DNA from: an uncultured bacterium
GTDB taxonomy: Bacteria; UBP6; UBA1177; JAKLFG01
Length of the DNA: 8,045 nt
NCBI GenBank assembly: GCA_938048925.1
Contig: CALITV010000072.1
Location: 1-8,045 of the forward strand
Direction of reading: 5' to 3'
Shown here: one piece after another, positions 1 to 5,438 of the stretch
Position numbering within the stretch: the stretch's first letter is position 1
Layout: each line of letters begins with the position of its first letter
The notes under the pieces: model-generated
Database searches by the model: none
Told to the model about the DNA's origin: nothing
What the model saw: the letters and a program-made list of their open reading frames with translations, nothing else
Program-made: the position numbers and the translations under genes

Positions 1-205
1 CGGAGAGCGGAAGCACCGCGCCCGAGGAGGTATCGCGCAGGAACAGTTGCTCGGCGTATGAAGGGGACGAAGAAGAAGGGGGCAGCGGCGGAGCGACCGC
101 CGCCGGAGAGGGAGAAGATCCCGGCGGACGGTTTTTCGGTGCCGGTGCGGTGGCGCACGAAAAAAGAAGAGAAAAAAGAAAAAGGGACAAGAGCGCGAAG
201 CGCAT
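1..205 (-). CDS. Lipoprotein, N-terminal fragment, cut by the left edge
   Basis: Reading right to left from the ATG at 205-203, 68 codons stay open to the window edge. The N terminus is a clear lipoprotein signal peptide: Met-Arg, a hydrophobic stretch of Leu and Phe (residues 3-15), then a lipobox ending LFSC with the lipidated cysteine at residue 17. Residues 18-49 form a Pro/Ser/Ala-rich flexible linker of the kind that tethers a domain away from a membrane. Residues 50-68 (beginning YAEQLFLRD) look like the start of a folded domain, too short to classify. The ATG overlaps the TGA of the upstream cysteine-rich lipoprotein gene (TGATG) and has no Shine-Dalgarno sequence of its own, so translation is probably coupled. 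The signal peptide and the exact stop-start junction make it a real gene; its function is unknown. Confidence 0.8.
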   Translation of the reverse strand, partial: MRFALLSLFLFSLLFSCATAPAPKNRPPGSSPSPAAVAPPLPPSSSSPSYAEQLFLRDTSSGAVLPLS

Positions 206-1296
206 CAGAAGGTTTGTTCGCATTCCGGCATGAGACAAAGGCCGCCAGGGCCGCAGTAGAGCGAGGAGCACTGATAGTAAATCCCGCACGGTTCATCGAG
301 GCGGCTGAAATAGGAGCATGTTCCCGAGAGCGGGTTGCAGTAGAATTGTTCCGAACATTGCACGGTACAGGGAGCGCCCTCACCGGACGGGAAAAAGCGA
401 CAGGTGGTGTAGTTCGATCCCTCCTTGGCACACTCGAGGCGCGAAAAGTAGTTGCACATCTTTACTTCGCTACAGTCGGCGCCGACCGTATTAGGTATCT
501 CGAGCCCCTGACAGAGCGATTCCACGCAGTTGAGGCCAGTGAGGCACTCGTTCGGTTTCTCGCAACTCTTTCCGATGCCTTTTTTCTCGAAACAGATGCC
601 GGCGAGGTCGCCTTCGGTTTTTTTGCAATAGAGGTAACTGAGGCAATGTTCGTCGGCAGTGCAGGGGTCGCCCTTCTCGCCGCGCGAGAGTCGGGAACAA
701 CCCGACGAGAGACAGGCGTATCCCGGCTCGCACCGGTCGAGATTCTCGTTGCACGGTTCGCCCTGACGACGGTAGAGGACACAGCGTCCCGGGCAAAAAC
801 CACCGGAGAGATTGCACCAGCCGCCGTCGCATTCCTCGTCTTGTGTACAGGCGTCGTTGATGATTTTCTTTCCTTTGAAAACGAGGGCGCATTCGGGAAT
901 ATCGAGCAGGTGAACATCGAGAGGGTTGTAGGGCTGCATCCGGTCTATCGTCTCGAAACAGACCTCCGCTTGATCGGCGTCGAGGGAAATCCATCCTTTC
1001 GTTTCCGCTTGTCGGAGCAGGTACACCTTCTGCTTGAAGACAGTGTTGCGCCCCGCATGAAAGAATGGCCATGCGAACAGGCTGTCCATTATCGCTTTCG
1101 GACAGGTTCCTTTGTTCGCTGCGGTGATGATTCCGCTTGAGTAGCGGGCCGAACTATCGCAGAGGGTCGAAAGGTAGGTGTCGAAGAATTGATCAACCGG
1201 GATGGTGCGACCGTTCTTGCCGTCACCCCCGCATGCCGCACAGAGAGAGAAAAGCAGCGTCAATGTGGTCGCCGCACGGGAAAAGGCTTTCTCCAT
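205..1296 (-). CDS. Secreted cysteine-rich lipoprotein with seven four-Cys repeats
   Basis: This 363-aa protein has a signal peptide (hydrophobic residues 8-18) ending in a lipoprotein-like CAAC-GG site at Cys22; Cys at -3 is not the usual residue. I count 36 cysteines. After a region with four spaced Cys (46, 65, 113, 136), the C-terminal part has seven units of the pattern C-x3-6-C-x4-7-C-x4-10-C, starting at C150, C182, C212, C245, C275, C310 and C337. Most units open with a G/N-x-x-C turn. The short string YFSRL occurs at 283-287 and 329-333, a sign of internal duplication. Such proteins occur in Myxococcota and relatives and often hit Dickkopf-type cysteine-rich domains. It should sit on the periplasmic or outer face, stabilised by disulfides; the ligand is unknown. 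The ATG at 1296 has GGAGG six nt upstream and lies 12 nt after the lapB stop, so it is co-transcribed with lapB. Confidence 0.85.
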   Translation of the reverse strand: MEKAFSRAATTLTLLFSLCAACGGDGKNGRTIPVDQFFDTYLSTLCDSSARYSSGIITAANKGTCPKAIMDSLFAWPFFHAGRNTVFKQKVYLLRQAETKGWISLDADQAEVCFETIDRMQPYNPLDVHLLDIPECALVFKGKKIINDACTQDEECDGGWCNLSGGFCPGRCVLYRRQGEPCNENLDRCEPGYACLSSGCSRLSRGEKGDPCTADEHCLSYLYCKKTEGDLAGICFEKKGIGKSCEKPNECLTGLNCVESLCQGLEIPNTVGADCSEVKMCNYFSRLECAKEGSNYTTCRFFPSGEGAPCTVQCSEQFYCNPLSGTCSYFSRLDEPCGIYYQCSSLYCGPGGLCLMPECEQTF

Positions 1297-1308
1297 ATAC
1301 CGCCTCCA

Positions 1309-2400
1309 TCAGAGAGTCTTCCATTTCACCGCCAACGGCAACCCGCAGACGGGACAGGCGAACACCGTTCCCCACAGCGAGTTCCCGCAGGCGCGACAGG
1401 CGAACATCCTATCGTGACGCCCGATCGCCGCCATGAGGTCCCGCATTTCGCCGGGCGGAGCTGCCTGTGCGGAAAGATAGTAGTATACCAAGGTATTTTT
1501 TTCAACTCGTTCGCGCTCGTGGGACGCAAGCGGCTTCTGGTCGTCGAAAAGGGCGAGGAACACCGCCGCCAGCGGCCCCGGAACGGTACGGAGGACCTCC
1601 GTTCCGCCGGGAAGATGGAGAAAAAGGTAACGGAGGGTCGTCTCTTCCTCGGGCCACCGGTCAACGCATGCAGAGGATAGGTCGGTCGCCCGCGGGATAT
1701 CCCCGGCGCACAGAGCGGCGGCGGCGGAAAGAATCTTGCCGAGAGGCCGGTCTCCCTCGCGCCGCGCCGCCCGTTCGAGCCATTTTTGTGCCTCTTCCCC
1801 GTTTTGCTCGGCGAGAGCGTGCTCCGCCGCTTCGAGCATGATGCCCAACGAGCCTTCGTCCGGATCGGCGCCTGCGAGGCTGTTCATTTCGCGGCGGTGG
1901 AACAGGGCGTCCTCGAAGAGTCCTTTCCCGCGCTCGATTTCGTCGAGTTCGAGAAGCGTCTCGCGGCGCTTGGCGGCGGCGAGACTCTGCTTGAGCGCTG
2001 TGAGCGCCTTTTCGTCGTCGCCGAGTGCCCGATAGGCGCGCCCGAGGGAAAGAAGTATCTCTGCCCGTTCAAGTTCTGCGAGGGGGTTCCGATAGAGAAG
2101 CGTGCGGAGCAGGAATGTCGCCTTGAGAGGGCTTCCCTCGCGCCGAAGCATGTCGGCGATGAGGACGAAGGCTCTTGTCTCGTCGGGATACCGGCGGGCG
2201 ACCCGCCGCAGCCATCGCAGAAGATCGCGGTAGTCGCCTTCGAGCATCCGTTCGATCGCCGGCAGGACCGATACCATGTCGAAACGGATCCGACGGTTCG
2301 TGCGGTGCTTTGCCCACAGTGCACGGAGAAAAAGAAGGAGCGCGGCGATACCTGCCGCCGCCGCCACGATCTCGCGGTGATAAGCGGCGAAGATGTCCAT
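1309..2400 (-). CDS. lapB: LapB (YciM)-like TPR protein with C-terminal zinc ribbon
   Basis: The 363-aa product has the LapB layout: an N-terminal membrane anchor (residues 11-29), a basic stretch, helical TPR-like repeats over about 45-330, and a C-terminal rubredoxin-type metal site with C335-x2-C338 and C349-x2-C352. E. coli LapB is 389 aa with the same order. In E. coli, LapB works with LapA at the inner membrane and directs FtsH to degrade LpxC, limiting LPS synthesis; the same role here is inferred from family and from adjacent lapA. The frame is open upstream to 2580, but I start at the ATG at 2400: it gives the expected anchor right at the N terminus and overlaps the lapA stop by one base (TGATG). 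No good Shine-Dalgarno sequence precedes it, so translation is probably coupled to lapA. Confidence 0.88.
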   Translation of the reverse strand: MDIFAAYHREIVAAAAGIAALLLFLRALWAKHRTNRRIRFDMVSVLPAIERMLEGDYRDLLRWLRRVARRYPDETRAFVLIADMLRREGSPLKATFLLRTLLYRNPLAELERAEILLSLGRAYRALGDDEKALTALKQSLAAAKRRETLLELDEIERGKGLFEDALFHRREMNSLAGADPDEGSLGIMLEAAEHALAEQNGEEAQKWLERAARREGDRPLGKILSAAAALCAGDIPRATDLSSACVDRWPEEETTLRYLFLHLPGGTEVLRTVPGPLAAVFLALFDDQKPLASHERERVEKNTLVYYYLSAQAAPPGEMRDLMAAIGRHDRMFACRACGNSLWGTVFACPVCGLPLAVKWKTL

Positions 2401-2708
2401 CAGGGGCGCTGTTCCGGAAGGGAGCCCGCCGCCGCTTCGAGCGTCGCGAGACGGTTCTGTGCTTTCGCAAGTTCCTTGAGGGTGGTCCGATGGTTCCAGT
2501 AGAGCCCGAGGAGTGCGAAGACGAAGAGAAACGAGGAAAGAGCGATGCCGATGAGGAACGACACGATCATGACCGACCAAAGCGGGGCGGCATCGAGCCT
2601 CGTTACCACCAGATCAACGGGAACCGGCTGGTTGTTCTTGAGCGCAAAGAGCAGTATCGCGATAAGCACCGTCGTAAAGAGTACCACGAAAAACACCTGA
2701 CGAATCAT
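2400..2708 (-). CDS. lapA: LapA (YciS, DUF1049)-like inner-membrane protein
   Basis: This small integral membrane protein has 102 aa from the ATG at 2708, the same length as E. coli LapA as I recall it. Residues 4-23 form TM1, followed by the family-like KNNQPVPVDL segment. TM2 spans about 44-66, and a polar, probably coiled-coil tail (about 71-95) faces the cytoplasm. In E. coli, LapA partners LapB in the LPS assembly and LpxC control complex. The frame is open further upstream to 2732, but the ATG at 2708 is preceded by GGGAG with six nt spacing and puts TM1 at the N terminus. It overlaps the riboflavin synthase stop by four bases (ATGA) and the lapB start by one base. Family assignment rests on topology, length, the KNNQ segment and its lapB neighbour. 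Confidence 0.88.
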   Translation of the reverse strand: MIRQVFFVVLFTTVLIAILLFALKNNQPVPVDLVVTRLDAAPLWSVMIVSFLIGIALSSFLFVFALLGLYWNHRTTLKELAKAQNRLATLEAAAGSLPEQRP

Positions 2709-3355
2709 GGTTGTCTCCCTTTTTCCTGCCACTGTGCCAAGAGCACCCTGAGCGGCTCGCCGCCCGTCCGCGGGGCGAGGAACCGCGCCACATATTTACC
2801 GATGATATCGAACTCCACGTTCACGGTGTCGCCGACCGACAGGGCGGTTCCGAAAGAGGTGCGCCTGAGCGTCTCCGGCACGAGCGACACCGTCACACGG
2901 TCGTCTTCCAACCGAGCGATCGTAAGGCTCACGCCGTTCACCGCGAGTGAGCCGTGCTCCACGAGGAGTTTTTTGAACTGGGGAGGCACATGGATGACCG
3001 CCTCGATGCCGTCGCCGATCTTCCGTGTCGCCGCGATACGCCCCACCGTGTCCACATGACCGGTGACGAGGTGACCGTCAAGCCGTCCTCCAAGGACGAG
3101 CGCCCGTTCGAGATTGACCGTCTGACCCGGCCGGTAGGAGGCGGCGCGGGTCTTTTTGACCGTTTCGGCCGACACGAAAAAGGTGAGATGCTTGGCGCTC
3201 TGTTCGGCGACGGTGAGACACACGCCGTCCACCGCGATGCTGTCGCCGCGCCGCACTTCGCTGCCGAAGGGGTTGACGATCGTCAGCGTTCGTTCAGCGC
3301 CCGATGCGGTAAGCCGTACGACCGTGGTCGTCTTTTCGACGATGCCGGTGAACAT
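2705..3355 (-). CDS. ribE: Riboflavin synthase (alpha chain)
   Basis: It catalyses dismutation of two 6,7-dimethyl-8-ribityllumazines to riboflavin plus a pyrimidine that re-enters the pathway, in the cytosol. From the MFTGIVE start it is 216 aa, normal for the family, and has two tandem lumazine-binding barrels. Barrel 1 shows MFTGIVE (1-7), DGVCLTV with Cys46, and the SAETVKKT segment (62-69). Barrel 2 shows GHLVTGHVD (94-102), VNGVSLTI (139-146) and VPETLRRT (159-166). Both halves are intact, so it should be active. The ATG at 3355 follows GGAGAAGG with a seven-nt gap after AAGG. An in-frame TTG at 3418, with a strong GGAGG seven nt before it, would add 21 residues that the family lacks. 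It is the first gene of a compact minus-strand operon with lapA and lapB, an unusual partner set; no other riboflavin gene is in view. Confidence 0.95.
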   Translation of the reverse strand: MFTGIVEKTTTVVRLTASGAERTLTIVNPFGSEVRRGDSIAVDGVCLTVAEQSAKHLTFFVSAETVKKTRAASYRPGQTVNLERALVLGGRLDGHLVTGHVDTVGRIAATRKIGDGIEAVIHVPPQFKKLLVEHGSLAVNGVSLTIARLEDDRVTVSLVPETLRRTSFGTALSVGDTVNVEFDIIGKYVARFLAPRTGGEPLRVLLAQWQEKGRQP

Positions 3356-3425
3356 CGGATCGCCTTCTCCTGTGAGTGGTGCGAAGGTCACTATATCCGG
3401 CACGGTGCCTGTTTGCAAGTTCTCG

Positions 3426-3430
3426 CCTCC
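3426..3430 (-). promoter_or_regulatory. Strong ribosome binding site before an alternative TTG start of ribE
   Basis: On the minus strand GGAGG lies at 3430-3426, seven nt before an in-frame TTG at 3418-3416. That is as good a Shine-Dalgarno sequence as the one before the family-standard ATG at 3355. It may serve a longer RibE form, or it may be a chance purine-rich stretch in the leader. Confidence 0.35.
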
Positions 3431-3432
3431 TT

Positions 3433-3460
3433 TTGCTTTTCTCCTTTTTTCTGTTATAGT
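3433..3460 (+). promoter_or_regulatory. Promoter-like element for the RelA/SpoT-like gene
   Basis: TTGCTT (3433-3438), a 16-nt pyrimidine-rich spacer, then TATAGT (3455-3460) resemble sigma70-type -35 and -10 boxes. They lie 26 nt before the ATG at 3487, whose ribosome binding site AGGGAGG is at 3473-3479. The same -35 hexamer and spacing recur before the PilZ gene. The -35 is weak (three of six matches to consensus). Confidence 0.5.
3453..3458 (-). promoter_or_regulatory. Possible -10 box for the ribE operon
   Basis: Read on the minus strand this is TATAAC, about 35 nt before the TTG and 97 nt before the ATG of ribE. It shares its A/T core with the plus-strand -10. I see no matching -35 at 15-18 nt, so the call is tentative. 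No FMN-riboswitch-sized leader is present. Confidence 0.25.
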
Positions 3461-3486
3461 GTGACATTAGCGAGGGAGGTAGCGCG

Positions 3487-4656
3487 ATGGACCAGAAAGA
3501 GCGCCTTATCGAGACATTCGCGACATTTCCTTACGAACTCATCGATGTCGTACTTTCCAACAAATCGTTCATAGATATCAACCGTCTCTCCATCGAGACT
3601 TATGAAGAGGCGCACGACTACCTCAAGAATTACGGCTACGATCTCGACAACCCGTCTCATGCCGAGCAGGTCCGCTCGATCCTCAGCGAGGCGAAATCGT
3701 TCATCCAGACCTATCTGCTTGATGATCCCGAGGGGCTCACGCCGACGCTCGTGATGCCGCCCGCTATCATGTGGGAGGACGACGCACGCAACTTTCTCGT
3801 CATGGCCTCCGAGAAGACCCGCTCAATCACCCAGCGCTGGGCATGTGCGGTGCTCCGCGTTGCCCACACCATCACCCACGCCGAAAACGATCTGTCGAAA
3901 TACTTCTTTCAGGGGATAAAGAAGCAGATATTCTCGCGGTTCATGGCGCACCTCCATGTCACCAACAAGAACGAGTACTATCTCGGGCGCGGACGCAATC
4001 AGATACGGCTCAAACTCTTCGAGATGAAGAGCGAGAAGACCAAAGAAAGCCTCATCATGAAACTTCTCCACAAGCGGGAAAATGTGACGGCCGATGTCTT
4101 CGACCGCGTCGGCGTGCGCATCGTGACCAACGATAAACTCGATGTTCTCCTCGTCCTCAAGTACCTCGCTGAGAACCATGTCGTCGCCTTTGCCAACATC
4201 AAGCCGTCGCGCACCCGCAACAACCTCATTGACATTGACCGTTTTCTCGAAGGCCTCGTGCGGTTCCGCGAAGAGAACATCTCGGGCTGGTCCGAGGAAG
4301 ATGTGCGTGAGTTCTTCAAGCCCTATCTCGTCTTCGACCGGGAAAAGGCGCGGGAACAGGAAGACCTCATTCGGGAGAACAATCCCTACTCTTCGACCCA
4401 GTACACAAGTATTCAACTCACGGCACGGCAACTTATCACTATTCAGGACCCATTCAACATCAACATTTCCTACAAATTCTTCTTCCCCTTCGAGATACAG
4501 ATACTCGATTACGACTCGTTCGTCGAGAGCCGCACCGGCCGTGCGAGCCACGACGAATACAAGAAGAACCAGATCATCTCGGTACGGCGGCGCGTGCTCG
4601 ACAATGTGATACGCTACCATGCGCGGAAGAAGTGGCAGGAGGTCCATACTACCTGA
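3487..4656 (+). CDS. RelA/SpoT-like nucleotidyltransferase-fold protein, function unknown
   Basis: This 389-aa soluble protein starts at an ATG seven nt after AGGGAGG. Residues 1-160 are mostly helical and unrecognised, with no clear HD hydrolase motif. From about 175 on, motifs match RelA/SpoT synthetase domains in order: K184-x3-S188-x3-K192 (RSH ATP-site K-x3-S-x3-K); D206-RVGVRIV (the metal Asp and GxR strand, 18 residues after S188, against about 20 in small alarmone synthetases); Y306-T-S308-I (RSH GYRSxH); E336-IQI (RSH VEIQIR, second metal ligand); and H355-x2-Y358-K359 (RSH H-x3-YK). Differences: Ser182 stands where RSH enzymes have the ATP-stacking Arg, Gln310 replaces the conserved His, and about 55 residues are inserted between D206 and Y306. 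It may make or bind a (p)ppGpp-like nucleotide or be inactive. I recall uncharacterised deltaproteobacterial/spirochaete families of this size (TIGR04552-like) but cannot confirm membership. A PfpI gene follows after 19 nt. Confidence 0.8.
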   Translation: MDQKERLIETFATFPYELIDVVLSNKSFIDINRLSIETYEEAHDYLKNYGYDLDNPSHAEQVRSILSEAKSFIQTYLLDDPEGLTPTLVMPPAIMWEDDARNFLVMASEKTRSITQRWACAVLRVAHTITHAENDLSKYFFQGIKKQIFSRFMAHLHVTNKNEYYLGRGRNQIRLKLFEMKSEKTKESLIMKLLHKRENVTADVFDRVGVRIVTNDKLDVLLVLKYLAENHVVAFANIKPSRTRNNLIDIDRFLEGLVRFREENISGWSEEDVREFFKPYLVFDREKAREQEDLIRENNPYSSTQYTSIQLTARQLITIQDPFNINISYKFFFPFEIQILDYDSFVESRTGRASHDEYKKNQIISVRRRVLDNVIRYHARKKWQEVHTT

Positions 4657-4675
4657 GAGAAGGAATGATGACAAG

Positions 4676-5332
4676 ATGGTGAATGGAACAAAACGAGAGA
4701 TTTCGCTGTTATTAACGGTGCTCGTCGCGATGGTGGTATGCGGCGGCGCTGGAAAAGATACGAAACCGATAAAGGAGGGAGCGATGGAAAAGGGGTTGAA
4801 CGGCAAGAAGATTCTCATGGTTGTGGCGCCGGAGCGGTTCCGTGACGAAGAGTATCAGGTTCCTTACGGCCATTTCACGAAGCGCGGCGCGCAGGTGACG
4901 GTTGCCAGCACGAAGAAAGGAACGGCGACCGGCATGTTCGGCGCGAAAGCCGAGGCGACGATGACGGTCGGCGAGGTGAAGGCCTCCGACTATGACGCCG
5001 TCATCTTCGTGGGCGGTGCCGGCGTACCGATCGTGCGCTCCGATGTCAAGGCAGTGGCGCTTGCAAAGGAGGCGAAGGAACGACCGGTCCTGGCGGCGAT
5101 CTGCTGGGCGCCCACGATTCTCGCCAAGGCGGGTGTGCTCGTCGGCAGGAAAGCGACCGTCTGGAAAGGGGACGACGCCGAATACGGGACCACCACCGAT
5201 AAGGTGCTCCAGAAACACGGCGCCTTCTTCACCGGCGACGAGGTCACCGTTGACGGCAATATCGTCACCGGCAACGGTCCCGCCGCCGCGCAGAAGTTCG
5301 CCGAGGCGGTGGAAAAAATACTCTCACGCTGA
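4676..5332 (+). CDS. DJ-1/PfpI family protein with lipoprotein-like leader
   Basis: From the ATG at 4676 the product has 218 aa. Residues 1-21 look like a signal peptide (KR, then LLLTVLVAMVV) ending at Cys22-Gly-Gly, though Val at -1 is not a canonical lipobox. Residues 37-218 form a complete DJ-1/PfpI alpha/beta fold: KKILMVVAPERF opening strand, RDEEY with E58/E59 as candidate conserved acid, the YDAVIFVGG strand (106-114), the nucleophile elbow AAICWAP with Cys143, and the DGNIVTGNGP ending (193-202). Trp144 follows the cysteine where catalytic PfpI proteases have His, so protease activity is doubtful; the family also includes deglycase/glyoxalase, chaperone and redox-sensing proteins. 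The gene lies 19 nt after the RelA/SpoT-like gene and is probably co-transcribed. Its own site for 4676 is only AAGGA at 11 nt, whereas the internal ATG at 4784 has a far better one. Confidence 0.85.
   Translation: MVNGTKREISLLLTVLVAMVVCGGAGKDTKPIKEGAMEKGLNGKKILMVVAPERFRDEEYQVPYGHFTKRGAQVTVASTKKGTATGMFGAKAEATMTVGEVKASDYDAVIFVGGAGVPIVRSDVKAVALAKEAKERPVLAAICWAPTILAKAGVLVGRKATVWKGDDAEYGTTTDKVLQKHGAFFTGDEVTVDGNIVTGNGPAAAQKFAEAVEKILSR
4771..4786 (+). promoter_or_regulatory. Internal ribosome binding site and ATG in the PfpI gene
   Basis: AAAGGAGG at 4771-4778 stands five nt before an in-frame ATG at 4784-4786. Starting there gives a 182-aa protein (MEKGLNGKK...), exactly the compact PfpI domain without the hydrophobic leader. 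It is the strongest Shine-Dalgarno sequence on the plus strand of this window. Either it is the only true start, or two forms (exported and cytosolic) are made. Confidence 0.5.
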
Positions 5333-5371
5333 TTTCTGACGCATATTTCCTCTGAAAAATTTCTTCTTTCG

Positions 5372-5399
5372 TTGCTTTCTTCGAGTGCACTACTATAAT
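5372..5399 (+). promoter_or_regulatory. Promoter of the PilZ-RND gene pair
   Basis: TTGCTT (5372-5377), 16-nt spacer, then a perfect TATAAT (5394-5399), 39 nt before the PilZ ATG. It has the same -35 hexamer and spacer length as the element at 3433-3460. The 106-nt gap (5333-5438) holds this promoter and the AAAGGAG ribosome binding site (5426-5432); I see no hairpin terminator for the upstream gene. Confidence 0.65.
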
Positions 5400-5438
5400 T
5401 CTTTTTGGCAGATCATTGTCTCGATAAAGGAGATTCCG

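Noticed and set aside
58..1140. Plus-strand open frame (360 codons) opposite the Cys-rich lipoprotein
   Set aside because: It has no ribosome binding site, signal or motif. The minus strand has a signal peptide, repeats and coupled neighbours.
1786..2502. Plus-strand open frame (238 codons) opposite lapB
   Set aside because: It is a shadow of the lapB coding sequence; no recognisable protein features.
3356..3486. FMN riboswitch upstream of riboflavin synthase
   Set aside because: The region is only 131 nt, is shared with a divergent gene and ribosome binding sites, and shows no multi-stem FMN aptamer pattern that I can recognise.
4665..4682. Five-codon reading frame (ATG ATG ... TGA) before the PfpI start
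   Set aside because: The AAGG before it is too close for initiation. It is most likely chance sequence in the intergenic gap.
3823..4818. Minus-strand open frame (331 codons) opposite the RelA/SpoT-like gene
   Set aside because: Low-complexity composition and no motif. The plus strand has a promoter, a ribosome binding site and conserved motifs.
5333..5393. Rho-independent terminator after the PfpI gene
   Set aside because: The only near-palindrome (GAAAAATTTC) is short and A/T-only with no G/C stem, so it is not a credible terminator.
5385..5438. Upstream GTG start for the PilZ gene
   Set aside because: It would start before the TATAAT box at 5394-5399 and lacks a ribosome binding site. 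The ATG at 5439 has AAAGGAG at six nt.
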